A DNA stretch of 64,000 nucleotides from Delphinapterus leucas (GCF_002288925.2 NW_022098076.1:74150145-74214144); one strand, 5' to 3'; shown: positions 11,615 through 22,859, counted from the first letter of the stretch. Notes: generated from the sequence alone by a model not told the origin. Translations and numbers: made by a program.

Positions 11615-11774
11615 TTTTTTAATAGAAAACTCTCCTAAGGTGTCTTTTTTTAATTTTAAAAAATTTTTATACAATTTTTAAAGGTTAATTTCATTTACAG
11701 TTATTACAAAATATTGGCTATATTCCCCATGTGGTACAATACATCCTTGAGTCTATCTTACACCCAATAAAAGG
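11615..11774 (-). mobile_element. L1 3' end antisense, nested in L1M
   Basis: Poly-T rich start, then TTTACAGTTATTACAAAATAT, GGCTATATTCCCCATGTGG and CCTTGAGTCTATCTTACACCC, the reverse of an L1 3' UTR. It is flanked by the direct repeat CTAATTTCTTTT (11603-11614 and 11775-11786), a 12-bp target-site duplication. Joining the flanks restores L1M sequence, proving that it inserted into the older element. Confidence 0.8.
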
Positions 11775-12060
11775 CTAATTTCTTTTGTTTAAAAAGAACT
11801 CATAGAAAAAAGAAAAAAAATGCAGATAAATTTTAAAAAGGAGATGAGCGACGCAATAGAAAAATGGAGATAGATATAAAAAGTTTACCAAAAATATAAA
11901 TACAAATAGTCAATAACTTATTTGAAAAGATATTCAGATGTTCAACTTCATTGATAACTAAAGAAATGCATGTCAAAATAATAGTGAAGTGTTATTTTGT
12001 TCCAATGAGCAAAACTTAGGAAGCTCGATACTACCCAGTGTTGTCAGAGGCGAGGAAGAG
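11775..12060 (+). mobile_element. Old L1 (L1M) ORF2 fragment, right part
   Basis: Continues the interrupted L1M: AAAAAGAACTCATAGAAAAA, then GATATTCAGATGTTCAACTTC and AAAGAAATGCATGTCAAAATA, the region before the ORF2 C-terminus. Ends without a tail, near 12060. Confidence 0.65.
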
Positions 12061-14255
12061 GACATCATACTCCCAATCTCTCAAGTCATTTGATCCCTCA
12101 CATTAATGGCTCCTCTGGGTTAGTTTCTCTGCCTTTCACCTTTTCACTCAAAGCCCAGATCCAGTTCCTTCCCTTTCCAATCCAAAGAAGAGCTGGGACC
12201 AGAATGTGGTTTTACAAAGCACTTTATGAGTGATTGAGGAATAATAAATGTAGAGTTTGGAGAGTGACATTTACTGCTACAAAAAGTGGTCACTTGCAAC
12301 TTGACTCTATTCCTAAGTTATCTATCTTACTCTTAATTGTCTGCCATGAGACAAGGCCAGCTTATCCCTCACCACCTCTCCCATTCACAGCCCCATAAAA
12401 TCTTTAGCCTCAACCCACAGGTAGAGATCCTCCTCTACCCCAATCTGAGGTACACTCGTTTCATGCCCCAGGATAATTGGCAGCGGAATTATTTTTTTCT
12501 TTCAGTAGACAAAATCACAGTAACCAGAAGTATGTTTCTCAAAATCTGCTGGATAGCATCAAGTGATAATTACTAAAAGTTTATCAAAATCCATATATAG
12601 GGAAACAATTTTTTTCTTTAACTCTTTCAAGCACATAACTGTCCATCTCAAAATACATCCAGTTCATACTACTGAGCTGAACTCTTAATATCTCCAGTTG
12701 CACAATCTGCATTCAGAGACACAGTGACTCCAAATCTTTTTTAAGAACTCTAGGTAAGTATTCGCTTTACACTCATTCCTATGACAAAGCGGAATCAGGT
12801 GTGAGCTAGGAGTCCCACTATCTGCCCCAACCGAAACGTGAGGACTCTCCTAAGGGCAGTTATATCTCAATAAAAGACAATTTAAAGTCTCGTCTTCATC
12901 AGACACTCAGCTTCATGTGCATTCAAACTTTCTATACTTCAAAATTTTTTATTATTTCTATATTTAGACCAAATTAATGAATGCCCTTTAAATTAATTTT
13001 TTAGCCAGTGAGGTTCAGAAGACAAAGCATATCTCCAAGAGCATAATCATTTTGAAAAATTAACCAGCTTCTACCAGGATCAATTGTAGACAGACTTGAC
13101 ACATGACAATTAAGGTTTATCTTGGCACGCTTGCTTCCCCTTTGGGTCTCCTCTCTCTTCTAGCACTGAACCAATCTTCCAGGAACATGTCTTCTTTCTG
13201 GTTCTTAACTACCCAGAGCGTTCCCAATTGTGTTATCACTAGGTTTCTTCTACTCGCTGGCTGTGATTTAAATCAGAAAATAAAAAATGATACAACAATT
13301 CTCCAAAGGCAATTTCCTTGTGATACAGGGACTATCAGACATTGTGTAGTAGGAGAGGCATTTGTGAAACTTCAAATATCACCACTTAATCTGTTTGTAA
13401 ATTCTCTCCTTCCCCTCACTTTCCATTTGCTTATTCTTTTGCTACAGATAGATAGAAAGGAGAGAGCTCTGATTTTATTAAGAATTCAAGAGCAAAAGAG
13501 AAAAAAAATCAGAGAATTCAACTTTTTCAAAAAAATGCACTCATATTGCAACCAGGCAATCAGGACAGCTGTAGAGAAAAATCTCATGAAATGGAAATTA
13601 AGACCCATCCCACGTTTAGGTCCACAGCTGGCAATTAGGAAATTTAAAGTGAGCTTTGTGACACATTTTTATAAATTTCCACAAAGAAACTGTCTCAACT
13701 CGACTCACGCCATCTTTTTTTTTCACCTCTTTTCTTTTCCATATGAGTTTTTCTATCTCTGTATGTTTTCAAAATAAAGAACTCTTTTCTTCAGCCATTA
13801 ACAGATACACCATGCTGAGAATTGCAGATGAAATACAATCTGTTTAGCTTAACTGAAGGCTGGATCTTGTTCATAAGATTTCAGAAACTGCTTTCTTTAC
13901 CTTCATAAACAACATCCCTTGCCCACAAGTCAAAGTACACACGCTCACAGTGGTCTTTCTGTAGGGTTTTTTCTTTAATGACCTAGAAGAGAAATTTCAT
14001 GTGGGAGTATAAAAGAGAGGAAAATATTTGGCAAAAGTTTGAAAGCATTTGATAATAGCTTCAAAGATTCCAAAGATTAGATTAGGAAGTTTACAGAATG
14101 TTTGAGGAATAAAGCAGTGCATTAATTAAGGAAATTGTATTTGATTTAAGACAGACTTCTCCACTAAACATGCCTATGCAATTGCAGTTCCCAAAGTAGC
14201 TGTGCTATGAAATGGAATTTTTCATAATATCTTTGAATATACTTTGCCTCTTAAT
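12061..14255. other. Repeat-poor stretch
   Basis: About 2.2 kb in which I recognise no repeat. It contains the longest open frame of the window (13103-13777). Candidate for single-copy sequence, but no exon, promoter or RNA structure can be claimed. Confidence 0.5.
13103..13777 (+). other. Unassigned 224-codon open frame
   Basis: Longest uninterrupted ATG frame here. The conceptual product has a hydrophobic N-terminal third, a second hydrophobic patch near residues 100-115 (LPLTFHLLILLLQ) and then a basic stretch rich in K and R (QEQKRKKIREF). I recognise no family. It lies in repeat-poor sequence. The codon content follows the local AT-rich composition. An acceptor-like pyrimidine run with CAG occurs near 13446, but no matching donor or frame evidence supports an exon. 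Most likely a chance frame; a small chance of a real single-exon gene or lncRNA. Confidence 0.15.
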
Positions 14256-14720
14256 GACTCTAATGGTTCCCCCTTCTTAGTATTTCCCAAGTAATCTCCT
14301 ACCCCTGAGCAATTTACTTCTAATCAATAGACTCTCTTTTGCTGGCTTTGATGAAGCTACTGCCATGTCGCAAGGAGTAGAGTGTTCTTGCCCACATTAC
14401 AAGGGATTGAGGGTGGCCTCTGGCCATCAGCCAGCTAGGAACTGAGGCATTTCAAGCCCAACAGCCCTGGAGAACTGAATCTGCCCACAACCACATAAGT
14501 GAACTTGGAAGTAGGTCCTTCCCCACTTGAACCTTCAGGTGAGACTTTGGCACTGGAAAACCCTTTGACTGCATCTTTGTGAAAGTCCATGAAGCAAAGG
14601 ACCCAGCTAAGCTATGCCCAGATTCCTAACCTAAATAAATTGTGAGGTAATAAATGTATGTTGTTGTATGTCATTAAGAGTTAGGGTAATTTGTTATGTA
14701 GCAATAGATAACTAATACAA
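14256..14720 (+). mobile_element. MLT1-type MaLR LTR
   Basis: The 3' part has ATTGTGAGGTAATAAATG, TAATTTGTTATGTAGCAATAG and ATAACTAATACAA, the MLT1 end. The upstream part contains AATAGACTCTCTTTTGCTGGC and CATGTCGCAAGGAGTAGAG at the expected positions. Somewhat diverged. Confidence 0.75.
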
Positions 14721-14834
14721 GTATACATTTCCCATTTTGGAAATGTCTGTAATACCTATAATTTTCTATAGACGCGTTACTGTATACTTGTGAAATAACT
14801 TAGCAAAATTCTCCCTAACACACTATTTTTACAT

Positions 14835-16010
14835 TTTAGTTTTAGCTGTGATAAGACTCAGTAGAACTAATAATGACCAGAAGAATCCAGCCAAGTTGTG
14901 AATGCGAGCAAAAAGTTCTTGAAGAATATTAAAAGTGTTACTCCAGTGAACACACAAATGATAAGAAAGAAAAACAGCCCTATTGCTGATATGGAGAAAG
15001 TTTAAGTGGTTTGGATAGAAGATAAAACCAGCCACAACATTCCCTTAAGCCAAAGCTTAATCCAGAGGAAGGTCCTAACTCTCTTCAATTCTATGAAGCT
15101 TGAGAGAGGTGAGGAACCTGTAGAAGAAAGGTTTGATGCTAGCAGAGGTTGGTTCATGAGGTTTAAGGAAAGAAGCCGTCTCCGTAACATAAAAGTATAA
15201 GGTGAAGCAGCAAGTGCTGACATAGAAGCTGCAGCAAGTTATCCAGAAGATCTAGCTAAGATAATTAATGAAGGTGGCTACACAAAACAACAGATTTTCA
15301 GTGTAGTGAAATAGCCTTCTACTGGAAGAAGATGTGATCTAAGATTTTCATAGCTAGAGAGGAGAAGTCAAAGCCTGGCTTCAAAGCTGCAAAGGACAGG
15401 CTGACTCTCTTGTTAGGGACTAATGCAGCTAGTGACTTTAAGTTGAAGCCAATGCTCATTTACCATTCCAAAAATCCTAGGGCCCTTAAGAATTATGCCA
15501 AATCTACTATGCCTGTGCTCTGTAAATGGAACACAAAGCCTGGATGACAGAACATCTGTTTAGAGCATGGTTTATTGAATATTTTAAGTCCACTGATAAA
15601 ATCTACTGCTCATAAAAAAAAAAAAAAAAACTCCTTTCAAAATATTACTGCTCATGGACAATGCACCTGGTCACCCAAGAGCTCTTATGGAGATGTATGA
15701 GATTAATGTTGTTTCCTTGCCTGCTGACACAACATCCATTTTGCAGCCCATGAATCAAGGAGTAATTTCAACTTTCAAGTCTTATTATTTAAGAAATATA
15801 TTTCATAAAGCTATAGCTACCATTGATAGTGATTCCTCTAATGGATCTGAGCAAACTAAATTGAAACCTTCCGGAAAGGATTCACCATTCTAAATGCCCT
15901 TAATAATATTCATGATTCATGGAGGTGGTCAAAATATCAATATTAATAGGAGTTTGGAAGTTGAGTCCAACCCTCAGGGATGACTTTGATGGGTTCAAGA
16001 TTTCAGTGGA
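14835..16010 (+). mobile_element. Tigger1 DNA transposon, 5' segment
   Basis: Pogo-type (Tc1/mariner superfamily) element, sense strand, recognised by its transposase reading frame. The 5' terminal inverted repeat and first coding part are missing, so the left border is approximate. It is interrupted at 16010 by an L1 and resumes at 17050. Within it the transposase relic is annotated separately. Confidence 0.85.
14990..15893 (+). pseudogene. Tigger1 transposase relic, central part
   Basis: Related to the Tigger1 transposase and to the domesticated TIGD/CENP-B/JRK proteins. These have an N-terminal DNA-binding helix-turn-helix part and a DDE integrase-fold domain that cuts and joins DNA at TA sites. 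The DNA-binding half survives ([17 protein letters not shown], to 15197). It is dead: in-frame stops at 15003-15005 and 15198-15200, and a one-base deletion plus a stop near 15304-15314, where the first catalytic Asp would lie. The second Asp is kept ([11 protein letters not shown], codon 15657-15659). The third position reads Asn (PMNQGVIST, codon 15753-15755), 32 codons later. The C-terminal part lies beyond the L1 at 17059-17340. The DDE motif and spacing make the assignment firm. Confidence 0.85.
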
Positions 16011-17049
16011 GTGATAAGTGGTTAATATTCAAAATATACAAAAAACCCATACAAGTTGACATTAAAAAAACAAAAAGAACAACAACCTGATTTAAAAATG
16101 GGCAGAGAACCTGAATAGACATTTTTCCAAAGACGACATAACAGATGACTAATAAACACATGAAAATATGCTCAACACCACTAATCATCAAGGAAATGCA
16201 AATCAAAGCCACAATAAGATATCACCTCACATCTGTCAGAATGGCTATTATCAAAAGGACAACAAATAACAAGTGTTGCCAAGGATGTAGAGAAAAGGAA
16301 ACACTTGTGCACTGTTGGTAAGAATGTAGATTGATATAGCCACTACAGAAAACAGTATGGAGGTTCTTCAAAAAATTAAAAACACTACTACCATATAATC
16401 CAGCAATTCCACTTCTGCATCTTTTCCCAAACAAAAACCCTCCACTAATTTGAAAAGATATATGCATCCCTATGTTTATTGCAGCATTATTTACAATAGA
16501 CAAGATATGGAAGCAACCTAAGTATCCATTGATAGATGAATGGATAAAGATATGGCATACATATATCAATTTATACAATGGAATATTACTCAGCCATGAA
16601 AATAATTAAATCTTGCTGTTTGCAACAACACGGATGGACCTAGAAGGCATTAAACTAAGTGACATACATCAAACAGAGAAAGACAAATACCATATGATTT
16701 CACTTATGTGGAATCTAAAAAAGCAAATGAACAAACATAACAAAACAGAAACAGAGCCTAGATACAGAAAATAAACTGTGGTTGCCAGAGGAAATGGGAG
16801 CATGGGGATGAGTGAAATAGGTGAGGGAGATTAAGAGGTACAAACTTCCAGTTATAAAATAAATAAGTCACAGGGATGTAATGCACAGCATAGGGAATAT
16901 AGTCAATAATATTGTAATAATTTTGGTGACAGTGGTAACTAGACTTATGGTGGTCTAGTTTTGTAAGGTATAAAAATATCGAATCACTATGTTGTACACC
17001 TGACACTAATATAATATTGTAAGTCAATTATACTTCACTTTAAAAAAAA
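16011..17049 (+). mobile_element. L1, 5' truncated, inserted in Tigger1
   Basis: Sense L1 starting GTGATAAGTGGTTAATATTC (late ORF2), running through the ORF2 C-terminus (GAAATGCAAATCAAAGCCAC, TATTACTCAGCCATGAAAAT) and 3' UTR to TTATACTTCACTTT plus an A tail. The flanking direct repeat is AAGATTTCAGTGGA (15997-16010) and AAGACTTCAGTGGA (17050-17063), one transition apart, so the target duplication is 14 bp. Tigger1 is collinear across the gap. ORF2 is not open. Confidence 0.9.
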
Positions 17050-17785
17050 AAGACTTCAGTGGAGGAAGTAACTGCAGATGTAGTGGAAATAGCAAGAGAA
17101 CTAGAATTAGAAGTGGAGCCTGAAGATGTGACTGAATTGCTGCAATCACATGAAAAAACTTTAATGAATGAGGAATTGCTTCTTATGGATGATCAAAGAA
17201 AGTGGTTTCTTGAGATGGAATCTACTCCTGGTGAAGATGCTGTAACGATTGTTGAAATGATAACAAGTGATTTAGAATATTACATAAACTTAGTTGATAA
17301 AACAGCAGCAGGGTTTGAGAGGACTGACTCCAATTTTTAAAGAAGTTCTTTGAAAGAAGTGGATAAAATACTGTCAAACAGCATTGCACGCTACAGAGAA
17401 ATTGTTCATGAAAGGAAGAGTCAATCCACACAGCAAACTTCACATGGTATCTTATTTTAACAAAATGCTACAGCCACTCCCACCTTTAGCAACCACCATC
17501 CTGATTGGTGAGCAGCCATCAACATCAAGGCAAGACTCTCCACCAACAAGATTATGACTCACTGACGGCTCAGATGGTTATCATTTCTTTTAGCAATAAA
17601 GTATTTTTTAATTAAGGTACATATATTTTTTTAGACATAATGCTATTGCACACTAAATATTCTACAGTATAGTGTAAACCTATGCACTGGGAAACCAAAA
17701 AATTTGCATGAATTGTTTTATTTGCAATACTCAATTTATTGTGGTGGTCTGGAATCTAACCTGGAATATCTTCATGATATGCCTG
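17050..17785 (+). mobile_element. Tigger1 DNA transposon, 3' segment
   Basis: Continues the element after the L1. It holds the transposase C-terminus, an untranslated 3' part (TTAATTAAGGTACATATATT, TAGACATAATGCTATTGCAC) and the 3' terminal inverted repeat (GGAATATCTTCATGATATGCCTG), ending at 17785. The TA dinucleotide at 17786-17787 fits the TA target site of this superfamily. Confidence 0.85.
17059..17340 (+). pseudogene. Tigger1 transposase relic, C-terminal part
   Basis: An open segment of about 93 codons encoding the acidic C-terminal region (runs such as [19 protein letters not shown] and the patch [15 protein letters not shown]), which follows the DDE domain in Tigger1/TIGD-type proteins. 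It continues the frame of 14990-15893, from which it is separated by the 1-kb L1. A stop follows DSNF at 17338-17340, earlier than the full C-terminus; downstream sequence to about 17540 remains alignable but is broken. Non-functional. Confidence 0.85.
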
Positions 17786-18292
17786 TATGTTCTAGGGCAG
17801 GCAGGGGAAGGGTCCCTAATTTTGGCAGATCCTGACTCACCCAGCGTGATCCTCCTACCCCTGGGGGAAAAAAAGTGTGCATTCCCAAGGTCATGTGCTG
17901 GACATAGAATCACAGCAAAGGGAATTGGATGGCTCCATGACAGATTTCCCTCAGACTAGGAGGGGGTGGTGCTGACTATGTCTACTTCACTGAATGGCTA
18001 CCTTTCTCAGTATGCTGAAAACCATGAGCTCTTCTCTCAGGAGGACAGACACAAACATGCCTCACTTTTTAGACCTTCTCTTTCTAAACTGTATGGAGAC
18101 GGACCCTTTCCATTATAAAATTACTTCAGGGAAGTCAAAATGAATTAGAGCACCCAGTCTTTTATATTAACTGCATTATACTGTCTTCAGTGAGATCTGA
18201 GGAATTCTTGCACATAATGAACCATGAGGATGCTGTTTTCTACCCTTTCCTTCAAATTCTGGAGTCTCTGGCTCCTGTGGAGTGACTATAGT
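17786..18292. other. Spacer between Tigger1 copies
   Basis: No repeat recognised. It separates the 3' end of Tigger1 from an inverted Tigger1 fragment. Confidence 0.5.
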
Positions 18293-18520
18293 TTATGAAC
18301 CCAAAGAAGGCCAAGCGTTTGGCCAACACTGTTGCCTTGCTGATGGCTGCTCACCAATCAGGATGGTGGCTGCTGAAGGCGGGCGTGGCTGAGGCACTTT
18401 GTTATAATAAGATGCCATGTGAAGTTTGCTACGTGGATTGACTCTTCCTTTCACGAACAATTTCTCTGTAGTGTGCAATGCTATTTGATAGTATTTTATC
18501 CACTTCTTTCATAATAGTTT
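18293..18520 (-). mobile_element. Second Tigger1 fragment, inverted
   Basis: The reverse complement aligns with 17354-17540: both have TGAAAGAAGTGGATAAAATAC, AGTCAATCCAC, AGCAAACTTCACATGG and CACCATCCTGATTGGTGAG. By eye about 17 differences over 175 bases, near 90% identity, plus a small deletion after GCAGCCATCA. It encodes a 61-codon minus-strand frame (18293-18478) from the transposase C-terminal end. Terminal repeat and catalytic domain are missing. Confidence 0.8.
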
Positions 18521-18530
18521 AAAGTACACC

Positions 18531-18688
18531 CTGAGCCTGCGCGTCTGGAGCCTGTGCTCCGCAACAAGAGAGGCCGCGATAGTGAGAGGCCTGCGCACCA
18601 TGATGAAGAGTGGCCCCCGCTTGCCGCAACTAGAGAAAGCCCTCGCACAGAAACGAAGACCCAGCACAGCCAAAAATTAATTAATTAA
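18531..18688 (+). mobile_element. CHR SINE, 5' truncated
   Basis: Starts at CTGAGCCTGCGCGTCTGGAG, in mid-element, and runs through CAACTAGAGAAAGCCCTCGC to a TTAATTAATTAA tail; the tRNA-like promoter head is absent. Flanked by TTAAAGTACAC at 18519-18529 and 18689-18699, an 11-bp target-site duplication, so this is a truncated insertion rather than a later deletion. It landed at the edge of the inverted Tigger1 fragment. Confidence 0.9.
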
Positions 18689-18699
18689 TTAAAGTACAC

Positions 18700-19310
18700 A
18701 AAACATAATAGCTTCTCAGTAATTAAATACCTGTTGATTACTTGATGCTTGATCAGTGATATGACAAATGGAATTGTCTCTCAGAGATAACTATCTCCTA
18801 ATAGAGTCCTTCAATAATTAATTCCCTTTGGCTAGTGCCCAAGGCCCTTCTGACACTGAGCAGAGCAAACAGCTTTTATTGAGATCTCAAAAGGCTTACT
18901 CTGAGATATCTTTGTCCTTCTATACAATTAACAGTTCGGTGCAAGGGCAGTGGAGTAACCATCTGGGTGCCCCTTGACATTGAGAGATCTAAAGGAATGT
19001 TTTTCCCTTTCCTCTAAAATCTACTGTGATCAAAGAAGACTTAAGGGTGTCAAGAAGAAAACCAAGCTAACACAATTTGTACTGAATTTTGAAAAATCTT
19101 TCCCTGTAGCCATGGGTAACTGGATAAGAAAACACTAAACAAGTCCCCTTGGGATACTACATGATGGTGTTCAATTTTATACCTTGCCTCCTGCATTGGG
19201 GATTTCTTTAAGATACAGACAGACTCTGAGAGACAGACATATAAATAGAAGCATTGCTCAGTGATGAGATTACCCTTGGCTATAAGGCAAATGTACTTCT
19301 AAATAGAGCT
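18700..19310. other. Non-coding stretch, nothing recognised
   Basis: No recognised repeat or exon. Confidence 0.5.
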
Positions 19311-19589
19311 GGGAAAGAAAGAAAGGAAGGAAGGAAGGAAGAAAGAAAGAAAGGAGAGAGAGAGAGAAGGAAGGAAGGAAAGAAAGAAAGAAAGAAGAAA
19401 GAAAGAGAGAGAGAAAGAAAGGAAGGAAGGAAGAAAGGAAGGAAGGAAGGAAAGAAAGAAAGAAAGAAAGACGAAAGAAAGAGAAAGAGAGAGAGAAAGA
19501 AAGAAAGAGAGAGAGAGAAAGAGAAAGAAAGAAAGGAAGGAAGGGAGAGAGAGAGGGAGGGAGGGAGGGAGGGAGGGAGGGAAGAAAGG
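19311..19589 (+). repeat. 279-bp purine tract (GAAA/GGAA/GA)n
   Basis: Mixed GAAA, GGAA, GAGA and GGGA units. Every base on the plus strand is a purine except one C at 19472, giving purine runs of 161 and 117 bases. It accounts for an apparent Lys/Glu/Arg-rich open frame (19254-19649), which is an artefact. Such mirror-like homopurine tracts can form triplex (H-DNA) and are length-unstable. Confidence 0.95.
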
Positions 19590-21229
19590 TTGATTTCTTA
19601 TTTCAGTGATATAAGAAAAAGCACTAAGTATTTTAAAGGTTACCCATAATGCTCCAAAGAGTCACATATGCAACTATCTCAGATACAGAAGGAAATTGTG
19701 ATGTTAAATATTCAATTTACCTTTCTGACAGAGCAACAAAATTCCCTACTACACTCCCTGTGCTTACTCTCCTACTCAGATCTAAGAGGAAAAAGGGCAG
19801 CTTTGATTTCTTGCTCCAAGAGGTATGGAAGAGAAACGCTACATGATTAGATAAAATGTTCCTTCACTGGGGAGTAAGGCTCCTATGTCACTATAAAAAT
19901 CAGAATGCCCTCTGTTAGCAGACTGTGTACTTAATTAGGGTCTGAACTGTCGCTGTTCAGTATGTTAATTATATGCTTAAGAACACCCATTATAATTTTT
20001 AATCTATCGCTCTGCTAGATATGGTGCCTTCTGGATATATCATTACATAACCAAGGAATCTTAAAATACTCTCAGGTTGCCTTTTCCCAGTCAAGTCACA
20101 TCATTCATGTAGTGAACATAATTTTGGGTTGTATAACCACAAAAACATATTGGGACTTCTTCCCCATCTATGTCAGAATTTTCAGACACATCCCTAATTC
20201 TTCATCTGAAATATTCATCTCTCTCTCTTTTTCTTTTTTTCTTTCATCTAAGGAATTCTTTTCCATCAGGCAGAATAATGTCCCCAGAGACCTCAGAACT
20301 GTAAAAAGGGTCCCTCGCCTGATGAGGTGGGGGGGGGGATGAAAGGGAAGAACACTGGCCAGAGAGACCAGAGCATCTTATCTCTAGTCTAGACTGTGAC
20401 TTCGGGAAATTGTAGGATGCCTGCTCTCACAGTCCCTGGGATTTAAAAACAAGTATAAATGTAAAAATGACACTTAACTGTCTCCACACACACCCCCTGC
20501 TCCCGGTAATATAAGACAAGCCAGGATCCCTGTATGCATATTAACCATTTCCCATCACCCTGCTTGTGGGGACCATCAATACAGCTTTCCACTGGACAAT
20601 GGACAATTCCCCAGCCCAAATCCACAGCACTGGTGTGTCTGAGGAGAGAACAGAGTGTAGCGGGAACTGACAGTATAGTCGTCATCCCCTCTGTCACTCT
20701 TGGAGGCTTCTAGCCCTGGATGAACATTCTTCCGACTCAAAAAGTCGCCGAGGGAAACCAGGCAGGAATCTGTACCTCAGCTGGCAGGGGCAGGGAGAGC
20801 AGCACAGCTCACATGAGGCCTCCCACATCCCTCCTCCCCACGGACGTGATGGCGGCCAACATCCAGGGTGGTTCGAACTGAAGCTTCAGAGGGAGAGGGA
20901 GTCAGTCAATCACCGGCTGCCTCACAGGCCACATAGCAAAAGGGAGCAAGGATTCAAGGACCTGGCTATGACCGCCCCCCCGCAACCCTGGAACTCCCAG
21001 AAATTCTTGGAGAAGAGAAGCCTATGAACAGAGAAGAGAGAAGAGCCCTTTGGATGGGGCACTGAGCTTTCCTCAGAGTGCTGAAGCCTGGAACACCTGG
21101 GTTCCACAAAATGTGGAACTACAAAACAGTTTAGGGGCTATAATTGGGATATGGCCCCAGCAAACAAGCAATAGAATAAATATATGAGGTGAGGAAAACA
21201 GGGGTTTGGGGACTCAGGGAAGAGATGGT
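19590..21229. other. Non-coding stretch
   Basis: No repeat recognised except a 10-G run at 20329-20338. The part 20720-20960 is somewhat richer in CpG (about eight) than its surroundings, with GTCGCCGAGGG and GGACGTGATGGCGGCC. No exon can be supported. Confidence 0.45.
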
Positions 21230-21600
21230 AAGACTTAACTAAGGCAAGAAAGGTAAGTAAGAGTAGCTCATCAGGCCGACTAGGGCAAGGGGATTCCAGG
21301 AAGAGAAAGCAGCTTCTGCAAAGGCCCAGAGGAACGCAACCACGGGTGAGTTTGGAGAATGGAAGGTGGGTCAGCATAGCTGGAGCAGTGATGGCAGAAC
21401 GGCTGGGGGAGCCCTGAAAGTCATTTCATAAAAGGTGGGCTTTTCTGTAAAACTCGGGGAGGCACCACGAGGTTTAAGTAGCGTCTAGCCTCTTGAGATG
21501 TGCGTTTGGGAAAGATTGCAATGGGAACTTTGTGGAGGAGGCTGAGGCTGGAGTCTGTTCAGCCATCCAGGGCAGAGAGGAAAGTGGTCTTTGCCAAGGC
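21230..21600 (-). mobile_element. L2 fragment, antisense
   Basis: GGGATTCCAGGAAGAGAAAGCAGC, TGCAAAGGCCCAGAGG, GTGGGTCAGCATAGCTGGAG and TGTGGAGGAGGCTGAGGCTGG follow the order of the reversed L2 3' region upstream of its terminus. Very diverged. Confidence 0.6.
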
Positions 21601-22859
21601 AGAGACCGCAGGGGTGAGAAGAGAGGCTGCTGAAAACTTCCTCCAAGCAGAAGGAACTAGAACAATATCTTACCTTGGTGTAGTCCTCGATGGTTTCTGA
21701 ACTCACGTCCAGCCCATTTATCCTCACACAAACTCAGCCAGGCAAGGATCGCCGATAGAGTTTTACTTCTCTAAAAAGAAATGGGCTCCAGGTGGTGAAC
21801 TCAGGTAGGAAGTTGCCTCCCAGGGAGACGCCACGTAATCAGGCCAGGCCTCTCTCCTCCGTACCTTAATGCCTGCAACCAGTGAGCTTATGTCTTCACA
21901 GAGGCTGACTGTACTCCGAGAAAATACATGTGATTTGAGAGAAATCCCACTGGCAAGGAGACCAAGTTAAGGAAGAGAAATTCTCAAGGAAAAAAAAAAA
22001 ACAGTTCTTTCTGTTGTTCAGAAAACACTACCTCTCTGAGAGCCATTTTTAGAGCAGTTAAATAACCAAAGAATTACATGAGATGTTTTTGCTTTGAGGG
22101 TTTTTCAATTTTTTTAATATTACATTATCTCATATTTTTTCTTTTCTATATTTCAATAGCTAAGCCCTATTTTTACCCAAGATGTGATTTGGGAATTATA
22201 TGTATATCGTACTGCCCCAAGAACATCTAGTAGATACATAAAAGTTGAATTACCCTCTCAAATTCTGAAAGGGGAAAACTCCATAACTATATCTCTTTAG
22301 AACAAGCAATATTAAAATAGCTAAATAAATAAGTGGTACATCTACCTTAAACGCGCACGCACTGTAATGAAATCGTTCTCTGTTTCACCAGTTAACTGAG
22401 TGTTTTACTCAGGAAACATCCAGAGACAGCGTGCCAAAGAGGAGTCAACAGTAAAGATTTTATCTCAAACACATGACCTTTAAGAACAAAATCCCCTGCT
22501 CCCTTGGCAGTGACCAAAAAGGAAAAGTGTAGGGGTATTTTCTTCAAAGGAGACCTTCAGGTGACTGCTCCAATATGGTTAGCACGGCTCATTTAATCCT
22601 ACAGGGTTGTCCAGCTACAGCTTTCCTTATCTGCAGTTTGAGATCCTCAAACATAAACTCATTAGCAGAAGAAAAGCATGGGAAGTTACCTAGATAATGG
22701 TTGATAAATGGTATCTGTAAGCAGCTGGTTGCTGTCAAAGCTAGCAATGGATATAAGACAAGTTATTTCCCAAGGAATGGCCACATTCTTTTATCTTGCC
22801 CAAGCACTGTGAAATTAAAAATCATAATATACAAAACTGAATTCTTAATACCCCAGCCA
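21601..22859. other. Non-coding stretch, nothing recognised
   Basis: AT-rich, with no repeat or exon recognised. Confidence 0.5.

Noticed and set aside
13436..13777. Acceptor-like CTTTTGCTACAG followed by open frame, suggesting an exon
   Set aside because: No donor with a consistent frame was found and no protein homology was recognised.
19254..19649. 131-codon Lys/Glu/Arg-rich open frame resembling a coiled-coil protein
   Set aside because: It is the translation of the GAAA/GGAA purine tract; composition and length follow the microsatellite.
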